A stretch of DNA of 19,513 bases, taken from CAZDRB01 sp964507925. GTDB lineage: Bacteria; Patescibacteriota; Microgenomatia; UBA1400; UBA12108. Shown here piece after piece: positions 6,754 to 14,039 of this stretch. The stretch covers positions 1 through 19,513 of the forward strand of contig CAZDRB010000009.1 in NCBI GenBank assembly GCA_964507925.1. Reading direction: 5' to 3'. The translations under genes were made by a program, and so were the position numbers. The first letter of the stretch is position 1, and each line of letters opens with the position of its first letter. The notes below the pieces were generated by a model. That model was not told where the DNA came from and ran no database searches. It saw nothing but the letters and a program-made list of their open reading frames with translations.

Positions 6754-6851
6754 GTTTAACTTAGATAGCGATTACGGGCAAACCCGGGGAGGTCTAATTG
6801 ATTCTTCTCCCGACTCCCTTGGTGATTGCCAAGGTAAAGCGTCTTTATTAA

Positions 6852-6864
6852 TGGTAGTATAGCA
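6852..6864. promoter_or_regulatory. Face-to-face overlapping -10 elements for greA and ileS
   Basis: On the plus strand TGG-TAGTAT (6852-6860) is an extended -10 with the greA ATG 7 bases later. On the minus strand TGC-TATACT (6864-6856) is an extended -10 that would start the ileS T-box leader near 6850. The two hexamers share five base pairs. The greA mRNA would be leaderless while the ileS mRNA would carry a leader of about 160 bases. No strong -35 is visible on either side. Confidence 0.6.
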
Positions 6865-6867
6865 AAT

Positions 6868-7329
6868 ATGACTAAGCCTGCAATGATTCGGTTCACCCGT
6901 GAGGGCTACGAAAAGCTAAAAGCAAGAAGAGACGAGCTGTTGGCCAAGCGCGAAGTTGTCCTAGTCTCCTTGCAGAGAGCCCGAGAGATGGGTGATCTGT
7001 CGGAGAACGGCGCTTATACCTCCGCCAGGTTCGAGCTCGGGAACGTGGACCGCGAGCTCAGGCGAATCGAACACAACCTCAAGTATGGAGTCGTGACGGA
7101 GACCAAGGGTGTGGATGAGGTCAGGTTTGGCAATAGTGTCACGCTCGAGCTAGATGGTAAAAAGTATGTTTATAAGCTTGTGGGGACCGAGGAGTCGGAT
7201 CCAAAGAACGGGGTGTTGTCGCTTGAGTCTCCGATCGGGATGGCGCTTATAGGCAAGAAGGTGGGTGATAAAGCTTTGGTTGAGATGCCGGACCGCCGAC
7301 TAGAGTACAAAATCATCAAGATCGAGTAA
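6868..7329 (+). CDS. greA: Transcription elongation factor GreA
   Basis: GreA enters the secondary channel of RNA polymerase and stimulates cleavage of backtracked RNA. The 153-residue protein has the standard two domains. An N-terminal antiparallel coiled coil (about 8-75) carries the acidic tip GDLSEN, with the catalytic-tip residues D43 and E46. The C-terminal FKBP-like domain follows, with VTLELDG, the conserved SPIGMALIGKKVGD segment, and VEMPDRRLEYKI at the end. Length is typical. It is the only protein gene here on the plus strand. It is divergent from ileS, with which it shares promoter DNA, and converges on ftsZ with four bases between stops and no evident terminator. No Shine-Dalgarno sequence precedes the ATG. 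Confidence 0.96.
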   Translation: MTKPAMIRFTREGYEKLKARRDELLAKREVVLVSLQRAREMGDLSENGAYTSARFELGNVDRELRRIEHNLKYGVVTETKGVDEVRFGNSVTLELDGKKYVYKLVGTEESDPKNGVLSLESPIGMALIGKKVGDKALVEMPDRRLEYKIIKIE

Positions 7330-7333
7330 AGAG

Positions 7334-8482
7334 CTAGTGTTGCCGGAGGAAAGCCGGGATATCAAACGGGTCAGAGGAGTCATCCTTGGGAGGTTTGGGT
7401 GGGGCGGAGGTATCGTCACTATCGTCGCCATTACTGTCATCATCGTCACCTGAGGAGTCGTCGGCTGGATCGAACTTGATGCTTGCAGCGTCGCCGATTC
7501 CCTGAAGATTACTAAACCCTCCACGGTTATTTTCAAATCCAGTTGCAATAACCGAGATCTTGATTTGATCCCCCATGGCCTCGTCTATGGTTGCACCAAA
7601 AATAATGTTTGCGTCGGGATCAGCGTGGGTGGAGATCATCTCGGCGGCTTCTGAGACCTCGTTCATGGTCAAGTCTGGTCCACCCGTAATATTAAAGAGA
7701 ATGCCACGGGCTCCGTCGATCTTGACTTCGAGAAGAGGACTCGAGATTGCAGTCCTTGCGGCCATTTGTGCCCTGTTTTCGCCGGTTCCCATGCCTACCC
7801 CCATGAGAGCAGTTCCAGCATCAGTCATGATCGCTCGAACGTCGGCAAAGTCGACGTTGATAAGTCCTGAGACGGTAATGAGATCTGAGATGCCTTGTAC
7901 TCCTTGACCGAGAACTGAATCGGCGACACGGAAAGCCTCTTGGAGAGTCATCTTTTTGTCGACGACGTCCATGAGTTTTTGGTTGGGGATTACGATCAAG
8001 GTGTCGACGCGACTCTTGAGTTCGTCTATCCCGTCCTCGGCAACGCTCATCCGGCGAATTCCCTCAAAGGCAAAGGGCTTGGTAACGACTGCGACGGTGA
8101 GAGCTCCGGCCTCCTTGGCAATCTCCGCGACAATTGGGGCTGCCCCAGTTCCTGTTCCCCCTCCCATGCCGGCCGTAATAAAGACCATGTCGGTATCGAC
8201 TAATAGTTCCTTGATTTTTTCGCGTGATTCCTCGGCAGCTTGTCTGCCAATCTCTGGATCAGCTCCACTCCCAAGACCTTTGGTGAGATTTTCGCCGATC
8301 TGGAGCTTGACTGTTGCTGGGTTATTGAGGAGAGCTTGAGAATCGGTGTTAACTGAAACAAACTCGACGCCCCTAATCTTGCCAGTTATAACCATCGAGG
8401 CGACTGCATTGTTGCCTCCGCCACCAACTCCAATAACCTTGATTTTTGCAACTGCGTTGATATCTGGCTTAACTAGACCCAT
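7334..8482 (-). CDS. ftsZ: Cell division protein FtsZ
   Basis: Tubulin-like GTPase that polymerises into the division ring at midcell. The 382-residue protein has the nucleotide-binding GVGGGGNNAV (residues 18-27), the tubulin signature GMGGGTGTGAAP (105-116), the T6-region NRAQMAARTAI, and the T7 loop NVDFADV (209-215) whose aspartate completes the GTPase site of the next subunit. Residues of about 335-370 form a linker very rich in Asp and Ser, followed by the conserved C-terminal peptide DPFDIPAFLRQH that binds FtsA. The gene is last in the dcw cluster, 33 bases after ftsA, and a -10-like box TGT-TAAAAT lies 9 bases before its ATG, so it may have its own transcript. The polyacidic linker is its only unusual part. 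Confidence 0.98.
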   Translation of the reverse strand: MGLVKPDINAVAKIKVIGVGGGGNNAVASMVITGKIRGVEFVSVNTDSQALLNNPATVKLQIGENLTKGLGSGADPEIGRQAAEESREKIKELLVDTDMVFITAGMGGGTGTGAAPIVAEIAKEAGALTVAVVTKPFAFEGIRRMSVAEDGIDELKSRVDTLIVIPNQKLMDVVDKKMTLQEAFRVADSVLGQGVQGISDLITVSGLINVDFADVRAIMTDAGTALMGVGMGTGENRAQMAARTAISSPLLEVKIDGARGILFNITGGPDLTMNEVSEAAEMISTHADPDANIIFGATIDEAMGDQIKISVIATGFENNRGGFSNLQGIGDAASIKFDPADDSSGDDDDSNGDDSDDTSAPPKPPKDDSSDPFDIPAFLRQH

Positions 8483-8491
8483 AGATTTTTC

Positions 8492-8500
8492 ATTTTAACA
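8492..8500 (-). promoter_or_regulatory. Putative leaderless promoter of ftsZ
   Basis: Minus-strand TGT-TAAAAT, then 9 bases (GAAAAATCT), then the ftsZ ATG, all within the 33-base ftsA-ftsZ gap. No -35 match was found at 16-18 bases. The preceding bases contain no Shine-Dalgarno sequence. Confidence 0.5.
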
Positions 8501-8515
8501 CAGGCAGGATTTGGT

Positions 8516-9808
8516 CTAGGGCAGGAAAGACTTGATAAAGTCTACCACTTTTTTGAAGGAGTTAGTAGAGGGCATTTTAAACTTGAGCTTGGGCAGTCTA
8601 AAGCTTTGACCTCCAGGCTGGGAGTCACTTGATCTGGCCATGAGTAGCAAGCCTGCGGCGGTTGCATATTCGGGAGTTTTGATCTCATCAACTAGACCAG
8701 ACAACCCCTGAGGCGTTGCGATCCGTGACTGCATGTTGAGAATTTTTCTGGCAGTCTCGGAAATACCGTAAGTGAGTGCTCCTCCGCCAGTAAGGACTAG
8801 TCCCGCCGGAGTTTTGCCTCCCATTCCGGCCTTGATCAGGTCAGATTTGATTAATTCAAAAATCTCGTTGAGGCGGGGTCTGACAATACCCTCAGCGACG
8901 GCTTTTCTCGAGATTTTTCTGGGGGCGTCTTTTAGGCCTAGTTTGTGAAGATCAACTTCGTCGGCTTGTTTTTTGCTACTCGGGTTTTTGGGATCGAGGA
9001 CCTTGCTTGCCTGTTCGTCGGGTGCGAGATTCCTTTTGATAACCTCGGCAGTGTCGAGACTAACTCTGAGACCAATCGCGATATCGTTCGTGATGTTTTT
9101 GGCTCCGACGGGAATAACTGAGGTGTAGGTCAAAGCTCCTTCGATATAGACGCAGAGACAGGTTGTGCCGCCACCGATATCAACTAGAACGGTGCCAAGC
9201 TCCTTTTCGGTGTCGGTGAGAGTGGAAAGTGAGGAGGCAAGTCCTGCAAAAGTCACGTCCTTTGTATCTACCCCTATCTCGCTCATGACCCGACTTAGGT
9301 TTTTGAGGTTGACCGAAGAGCCGGTGATGAGGTGAGCCTCGGCCTCAAGTCTGACGCCTGACATTCCGACTGGGTCCTTGATCCCCTCTTGGTTGTCGAC
9401 TAGGAAAAACCGTGGGATCACGTGCAAGATCTCGCGGGCGGTCGGGAGCGGAACGGCTTTGGCGGCCTCGATGACTCGGAGAACATCCTCCCGCGAAATT
9501 TCGCTATCGGGATTTTGGACGGCAACAAGGCCCTTGGAGTTTTGAGACTCAATGTGAATACCTGACACCGAGACGCTCGCCTCTTTGATCGATAGTCCTG
9601 CCATCCTTTCGGCCGACTCGACGGCCTCGGTGACTGACTCGATCGTGTCCTCGATATCAACAATTTGGCTTTTTCTGATTCCTCGACTTGGGACGCTTGC
9701 GACCCCGACGACCCTGATACCAGTATCTTCTTCACCCTGAGTTGCGATCACACAAGTAATTTTTGAGGAGCCAAGATCAACAACCGAGATTTGAGAGATC
9801 TTTTTCAT
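8516..9808 (-). CDS. ftsA: Cell division protein FtsA
   Basis: Actin-like ATPase that tethers FtsZ to the membrane. The 430-residue protein begins with the phosphate-1 motif VVDLGSSKITCVIA (residues 9-22) and has the SHS2/1C region at about 85-165 (GIHIESQNSKG, HVIPRFFLVDNQEGI). The phosphate-2 motif is VLVDIGGGTTCLCVY, and the adenosine motif is GLVLTGGGALTYGI near 337-350. The C terminus ends in a lysine- and phenylalanine-rich stretch (FKKVVDFIKSFLP) that fits the membrane-targeting amphipathic helix. It lies between ftsQ (15-base gap) and ftsZ. A -10-like TGT-TAAAAT lies 6 bases before its ATG, and there is no Shine-Dalgarno sequence. Confidence 0.96.
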   Translation of the reverse strand: MKKISQISVVDLGSSKITCVIATQGEEDTGIRVVGVASVPSRGIRKSQIVDIEDTIESVTEAVESAERMAGLSIKEASVSVSGIHIESQNSKGLVAVQNPDSEISREDVLRVIEAAKAVPLPTAREILHVIPRFFLVDNQEGIKDPVGMSGVRLEAEAHLITGSSVNLKNLSRVMSEIGVDTKDVTFAGLASSLSTLTDTEKELGTVLVDIGGGTTCLCVYIEGALTYTSVIPVGAKNITNDIAIGLRVSLDTAEVIKRNLAPDEQASKVLDPKNPSSKKQADEVDLHKLGLKDAPRKISRKAVAEGIVRPRLNEIFELIKSDLIKAGMGGKTPAGLVLTGGGALTYGISETARKILNMQSRIATPQGLSGLVDEIKTPEYATAAGLLLMARSSDSQPGGQSFRLPKLKFKMPSTNSFKKVVDFIKSFLP

Positions 9809-9814
9809 AAAGTT

Positions 9815-9823
9815 ATTTTAACA
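9815..9823 (-). promoter_or_regulatory. Putative leaderless promoter of ftsA
   Basis: Minus-strand TGT-TAAAAT, then AACTTT, then the ftsA ATG. It fills the 15-base gap right after the ftsQ stop. The nine bases are identical to those in front of ftsZ. No -35 match is evident. Confidence 0.52.
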
Positions 9824-10576
9824 TTAATATGGCCGTAGGACAGGCTGGGAAAATCGCACATCAATGATGTGCCCCTTTTTCTCAATTGTATCGTCCACAA
9901 GTATTGCCTGCAAGATCCTAAGTTGGGCCTGCTCGTCCTTTTGGGGGGTAAACAAGCCTCGTGTTCCATCTAAAAGCACGAGCTCGATCGTGTTTTCGTC
10001 AACAAGAGTTAGAGACTTGAAAGAGAGGAGTTCGCGCGCGAGATTGAGCGCGAGATCAAGAGTTTTGAGAATGGAATCTCCCTCAACCGGTTTGCCGATC
10101 TTGACTGTAAGTGGGCCTGAGACCACAACTGTTGGAACGTTTGGATCCACCGAGAGCTCCCTGATTGCCCGATACTTATGATCTAAAGTAATCCAAGATG
10201 TCAATCCCCGAACTTGTAGTGCGACTACAGGATAAACGGACTGGAGGTCGACAACTACGGTTGATGGCAGCTCTTGTTTGATACTTGCTTCCCGAATCGT
10301 AAAGTCTCCGGACGTAAGCCGGGCGATGAGATGTGCTTTGTCCAGAGTAAAAATGTTCTGACCCTTCATCTTATCTAGTTCGACGAGGAGCGATTCATTT
10401 TGACATGGCTGATAATCAAGTGCGCACTCGACTGTGTTGACTGCAAAGTAGCTTGAGTTGAGGCAAAAAGTCACAACTACGATGACAAAAAGACAAACTG
10501 CAAGTGGAGCGAGAATATCGGCGGTGAAGACCAAATATTTGGAACGGGTGGGGCGAAAAGTTTTTGGAATCTCCAT
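9824..10576 (-). CDS. ftsQ: FtsQ/DivIB-like divisome protein
   Basis: Bitopic division protein that links cytoplasmic FtsZ/FtsA to septal synthesis through FtsB/FtsL. The 250-residue product has a short cytoplasmic N terminus, one membrane segment (about residues 20-40), then an extracytoplasmic POTRA domain starting SSYFAVNTVEC. The core contains GQNIFTLDKAHL, FTIREASIKQELPSTVVVDL and PVVALQV, the pattern expected of FtsQ POTRA and beta domains. Sequence conservation in this family is low, so the assignment rests on this pattern plus position between murG and ftsA. Two cysteines, C51 and C58, lie outside the membrane within the first POTRA turn and could form a disulfide. The ATG comes two bases after the murG stop (TAG-CT-ATG), so it is probably translated by coupling. 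Confidence 0.83.
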   Translation of the reverse strand: MEIPKTFRPTRSKYLVFTADILAPLAVCLFVIVVVTFCLNSSYFAVNTVECALDYQPCQNESLLVELDKMKGQNIFTLDKAHLIARLTSGDFTIREASIKQELPSTVVVDLQSVYPVVALQVRGLTSWITLDHKYRAIRELSVDPNVPTVVVSGPLTVKIGKPVEGDSILKTLDLALNLARELLSFKSLTLVDENTIELVLLDGTRGLFTPQKDEQAQLRILQAILVDDTIEKKGHIIDVRFSQPVLRPY

Positions 10577-10578
10577 AG

Positions 10579-11655
10579 CTAGTTAAGATCATTTAACAGG
10601 CTGAGTGCCATGCGCTCCGCTGCATCCTTGGGTAGGTCCAGTTTGGCAGGTTTGGGAGCGCTAAGCACCTCTTGGATTGACCGCAAAAGAGTCTCCTTGT
10701 TTAGCTCCTTCTCCTCTATAACTACGCCAATTCCCTGTTTCTCGAGGAGGTTAGCCTGAAGGAGTTGTTCTGCTCCGGTTGTGTGCGGGAAAGGGATAAG
10801 AATGGATTTTTTGCCAAGCACTCCTAGCTCGTAGGCAGTGTGCCCCCCTGCGCGAGAAATTACGAGGTCAGCGGAGGCGTAGTAGGCGCCAATATCTTGT
10901 TCGTTGATATAGCCCTCTGGGAGATAATTGTCTGAGAGTTCTTTGGGCAGAGAGTTCTTTTGAGAGAGGGCAACGTCATAGTCTTTGGTAGCTGAGCTTG
11001 TGCCGGTCTGGTGAATAAGGTTGTATTTGCCAAGGAGCTCGATAAGGACATTAAATATCTCTGTATTGATGAGGTGCGAACCCTGCTTGCCGCCCATGAC
11101 GAGAATTGTGGGGCGAGAGTTGTTAAAAATCTTCTTGGGTGAAGAATCTAGAATTGAAGAGCGGAGCGGCAATCCCACTAGTTCCACCTTCTTTCCTTTA
11201 AATGTGGTTTTGGTATCGGGCCAGGTCAAGTAAATGTGCCTGGCAAAAAACGAGCTTACTCTATTGGCTTTGCCGGGATAAAGTGTTTGCTCGTGCAGGT
11301 AAACCGGAATTCGCAAAATCCAAGCAGGTGCCGCAACGGTCATGCCGAGGTATCCACCAAAGCTAAGGACCGCGTCTGGTTTGATCGCCCGGAGATATTT
11401 CCAGGCTCGCCAAAAACCAAGAGGGATGCGTAGATAGTTTTTGAGATTTAACTCCTTGTCTATCTTGCCCGCCTTAAGCTCGATAAACTTGATTTTTGAA
11501 GCTACTACCTCCTGATATTCGGCAGAGGGATTATGATTATTCTTGCCGATATAGCGATGCCCGATCCAGATGACCTGAGCGCCGCGCGACTCAAGCTCTT
11601 TTGCAACTACAAGTGCGGAGTTGTGGTGTCCTCCGGTCAAGACAATTTTTTTCAT
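10579..11655 (-). CDS. murG: MurG-like lipid II-forming GlcNAc transferase
   Basis: MurG transfers GlcNAc from UDP-GlcNAc to lipid I on the inner face of the membrane. The 358-residue protein is a GT-B/GT28 glycosyltransferase with two Rossmann domains. Supporting segments are SFGGYLGMTVAAPAWI, YLHEQTLYPGKANR, the domain-2 start ILVMGGKQGSHLIN, and the donor-binding SRAGGHTAYELG followed by IPFPHTTGAEQLLQA. It departs from the family at the first glycine loop: the canonical GGGTGGH-x-x-PAL is replaced by the shorter GGHHNSAL (residues 8-15), although a histidine is kept. I start at the ATG at 11655 rather than an in-frame TTG four codons earlier. It lies between ftsW and ftsQ. Confidence 0.88.
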   Translation of the reverse strand: MKKIVLTGGHHNSALVVAKELESRGAQVIWIGHRYIGKNNHNPSAEYQEVVASKIKFIELKAGKIDKELNLKNYLRIPLGFWRAWKYLRAIKPDAVLSFGGYLGMTVAAPAWILRIPVYLHEQTLYPGKANRVSSFFARHIYLTWPDTKTTFKGKKVELVGLPLRSSILDSSPKKIFNNSRPTILVMGGKQGSHLINTEIFNVLIELLGKYNLIHQTGTSSATKDYDVALSQKNSLPKELSDNYLPEGYINEQDIGAYYASADLVISRAGGHTAYELGVLGKKSILIPFPHTTGAEQLLQANLLEKQGIGVVIEEKELNKETLLRSIQEVLSAPKPAKLDLPKDAAERMALSLLNDLN

Positions 11656-11666
11656 AGCGTATGTCA

Positions 11667-11672
11667 ATTTTA
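11667..11672 (-). promoter_or_regulatory. Weak candidate -10 element upstream of murG
   Basis: Minus-strand TAAAAT directly preceded by GTG, 11 bases before the chosen murG ATG, in the 29-base ftsW-murG gap. Spacing would leave a 5' leader of only a few bases. It is less regular than the other candidates. Confidence 0.3.
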
Positions 11673-11684
11673 CACTTAAGCGCT

Positions 11685-12764
11685 CTAAGTTTTCTGGTAG
11701 CGAGCAACTCCCAAGACCAGCCCAACTCCGGCAAGTATTGTAATGAGCGCCGAGCCTCCATACGAAACTAGAGGCAAGGGCACGCCTGTCAGAGGAGTGA
11801 GCGCAACCATGGCCGCGAGGTTAAGACAAACTTGTAGTCCGATCCAAGCTCCAACCCCTCCAACAAGGGTTGATTCGTGTTTGTTCCTGGCTGAGGCTGA
11901 GATCTTGAAGATTAAGGAGAGATAATAAAGAAAGGACAAAATTAGGATCACGCCCCCAATAAATCCTAGCTCCTCGCCTACAACGGCAAAGATTGAGTCG
12001 GTGGTCGCCTCAGGAAGATAGGCGTATTTTTGCCTGGATCTACCAACACCCAGCCCAGAAATTCCCCCAGATCCAAGGGAGAGTAAGATCTGCTGCATAT
12101 GGTAGGAGCTACCCTCTGTGTCGTGGAGTGGATCGAGATAAGTCTTGACGCGAGCTAATCTGTAGGGTGAGACTGCAATCAGAATAGTTCCGACGAGGAT
12201 ACCAACGCCTGCGATCAAGAGTAGGTTTTTGAGCGGATAGCCGGCAAGAAAATACATCGAGACGGCAAGGGTCACGACCACTAAAGTAGTCCCCATATCA
12301 GGCTGGAGCATGATCAGGCCGGCAAGAAAGGCGATAAAGACCCCGAACTGAGCCAGCGTTACTTTTCTGGCATGAAGCCAAGACGAGAGATAGATAATCT
12401 CGATAAACTTAATTAGCTCAGATGGTTGGAGAGTAAATCCAGGTAGGACTAACCAACGCCTTGCCCCCTGTACCTTGGTTCCGATCCCGGGAATGGCGAC
12501 AAGTAGGAGCAAGAAAAGGCCAAAGACAAGAAGGGCTGGGGCGTATTTTTGCCAGATACGTGGGGGTACAAAGCTCGTGACTAACATTCCAAAGAGGCCG
12601 GCACCTGCCCACTTGAGCTGTAAGAGTACAAAGTGCCATTTGTTGCCAAAGTCACGTGCGCCCTCAGATACTGAGGCGCTATAGATCATGATGAGCCCAA
12701 ACCCGAGAAGAATAATGGTCATAATTATTACTCTCGTGGAAAGTGAGACGTGAAACTTTTTCAT
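11685..12764 (-). CDS. ftsW: FtsW, SEDS-family peptidoglycan glycosyltransferase (division)
   Basis: FtsW polymerises lipid II at the septum with a class B penicillin-binding protein (FtsI). The 359-residue protein is a polytopic membrane protein with about ten membrane segments. Family marks are LGFGLIMIYSAS at the first segment, RRWLVLPGFTLQPSELIKF, LQPDMGTTLVV, the extracellular RLARVKTYLDPLHDTEGSSYH, and GVGRSRQKYAYLPEATTDSIFAVVGEELGFIGG, which is split here only by description. TGVPLPLVSYGGSA lies near the C terminus. Position directly between murD and murG is the classical dcw place of ftsW. Its ATG overlaps the murD stop (ATGA), which implies translational coupling, and there is no separate promoter. 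No ftsI gene is in the window. Confidence 0.94.
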   Translation of the reverse strand: MKKFHVSLSTRVIIMTIILLGFGLIMIYSASVSEGARDFGNKWHFVLLQLKWAGAGLFGMLVTSFVPPRIWQKYAPALLVFGLFLLLLVAIPGIGTKVQGARRWLVLPGFTLQPSELIKFIEIIYLSSWLHARKVTLAQFGVFIAFLAGLIMLQPDMGTTLVVVTLAVSMYFLAGYPLKNLLLIAGVGILVGTILIAVSPYRLARVKTYLDPLHDTEGSSYHMQQILLSLGSGGISGLGVGRSRQKYAYLPEATTDSIFAVVGEELGFIGGVILILSFLYYLSLIFKISASARNKHESTLVGGVGAWIGLQVCLNLAAMVALTPLTGVPLPLVSYGGSALITILAGVGLVLGVARYQKT

Positions 12765-14035
12765 AGGGCACGCACTAGCTCGTTAAACTGCTCGCCTCGA
12801 TCAAATTCGTTTTTGAACAAATCAAATGAGGCAAAGCCCGGCGAGAGAAGTACGTTCCATCCAGGACCTGCATGTCCCTTTGCCTCTCTGAGGGCGGATT
12901 CTAGATTGTCGTGTTGGCCTAGTACTTTGTCCCCTGCAAGCTCTTTTAGTCGTGACACAAATTCTGGAATGCCTTTTGACCCAAGAATTACTATATGCTT
13001 TACTTCTTTGCTTGAGCTAATTTTTTCTACGAGTTCGTCGGTTGGCAAGTTTTTTGGAGCACCACCGCAAATTAAAATTGTGGGGTTAGTTAGTGCCTCG
13101 ATTGCTTTGATGGTTGCAACCGGGGTGGTCGAGGTAGTGTCATTGATATAGGTTATGCCATTATGCACGCGCCTAGTCTCTAGGCGGAATGGCAAGCCAG
13201 AAAACTCATTTGCGACCGCCTGGCAGAGCGAGTGATCGATATTGAGAGCATTGGCAAGAGCAACCATGGCTGCAAGATTTTCTCGATTATGTTCTCCCGG
13301 AAGTGATGAGCTGAGCTCAAGTCCTTGAGCCGAAAAACTAAGAAGTTTTCCGTCTCCCTGTTTGCCAATCAAGACTGCGTCAGGATTATCGCGGTTGATT
13401 ATTTTTAGATCGCTTGAAGATTGATATTTAACGATTGCCTCTTTGTCCTGGCGGTATTCATCCATATTTTTATATCTATTGAGATGATCGGGATAGAGAT
13501 TCGTCACGATCGCGATGTTTGGGCTAACCTTGAGATCATGAAAATTGTGGAGCTGAAATGAGGAAAGCTCTAAGACTGCGTATTTTTTGTCTTTCTCGAG
13601 GTCAAATAGCTTAAGACCTGAGGTGCCTGGAACATTACCTCCCACCAAGACCTGGGTAGGGTAGGCTTTTTCGAGCAGCTTAGCAATTAGGGCGGTGACA
13701 GTTGATTTGCCCCGAGTGCCAGTCACGCCAATCGTCGTCAGGGCAGAATTTTGGACATAGACGGCAATACTCGTTAAAACTAATTTTCCTTGTGCTTTGG
13801 CTCTTAAAATGAGTTCGTGATTATCTGGGACACCTGGGTTTTTGATAATAATCTCCGCCCAATCTATTTGTTCAGCTGTTTGTCCCTCATCTGAGAGCGC
13901 TGAATTAGCGTCTGAAACTCGAACTATTGCCCCTTCCTTGATCAGCCAGTTGCGATCTCCCTCTCCACCACCTTGAATTCCTAGTCCAAAGATAAGGATG
14001 TTTTTGCCTTTTACTTGATCCCGAAAATTTTTCAT
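12761..14035 (-). CDS. murD: UDP-MurNAc-L-alanine:D-glutamate ligase MurD
   Basis: Cytoplasmic Mur ligase that adds D-glutamate to UDP-MurNAc-L-Ala using ATP. The 424-residue protein has three domains: an N-terminal Rossmann-like UDP-binding domain (ILIFGLGIQGGG, residues 13-24), a central ATPase domain with P-loop GVTGTRGKST (103-112), ELSSFQL and NLYPDHLNRY, and a C-terminal domain with INDTTSTTP and LLSPGFASFDLFKNEFDRGE. GEHNRENLAAMVAL joins the last two. The SPGFASFD motif separates it from MurC/E/F. It follows murI, which makes its substrate D-glutamate, with four bases between them, and overlaps ftsW by four bases. A TGT-TAAGAT box six bases before the ATG lies within the murI 3' end. 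Confidence 0.96.
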   Translation of the reverse strand: MKNFRDQVKGKNILIFGLGIQGGGEGDRNWLIKEGAIVRVSDANSALSDEGQTAEQIDWAEIIIKNPGVPDNHELILRAKAQGKLVLTSIAVYVQNSALTTIGVTGTRGKSTVTALIAKLLEKAYPTQVLVGGNVPGTSGLKLFDLEKDKKYAVLELSSFQLHNFHDLKVSPNIAIVTNLYPDHLNRYKNMDEYRQDKEAIVKYQSSSDLKIINRDNPDAVLIGKQGDGKLLSFSAQGLELSSSLPGEHNRENLAAMVALANALNIDHSLCQAVANEFSGLPFRLETRRVHNGITYINDTTSTTPVATIKAIEALTNPTILICGGAPKNLPTDELVEKISSSKEVKHIVILGSKGIPEFVSRLKELAGDKVLGQHDNLESALREAKGHAGPGWNVLLSPGFASFDLFKNEFDRGEQFNELVRAL

Positions 14036-14039
14036 ATCT

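Larger units (their letters stand above)
6707..6850 (-). ncRNA. T-box riboswitch leader of ileS
   Basis: T-box leaders sense the charging state of a tRNA; uncharged tRNA-Ile would stabilise the antiterminator and allow ileS expression. The minus-strand leader contains the hallmark sequence AAGGTGGTACCG (about 6750-6739). Its TGGT can pair with the ACCA end of a tRNA with discriminator A. A terminator hairpin follows and the ileS ATG lies 18 bases after that. Upstream are a hairpin CCTTGG/CCAAGG with loop CAATCA (6834-6817), which holds the isoleucine codon ATC, and a stem GGGAG/CTCCC (6811-6787) whose 15-base loop also contains ATC. The leader is only about 160 bases, so Stem I must be short; which ATC is the specifier is not settled. 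The 5' end is taken from the -10 box at 6861-6856. Confidence 0.85.

Noticed and set aside
7327..7336. A bidirectional terminator between the convergent greA and ftsZ genes.
   Set aside because: Only four bases separate the stop codons and I see no stem-loop with a T run on either strand.
11656..11667. TTG start four codons upstream of murG.
   Set aside because: All other starts are ATG, and the ATG at 11655 gives the usual N terminus (MKKIVLTGG).
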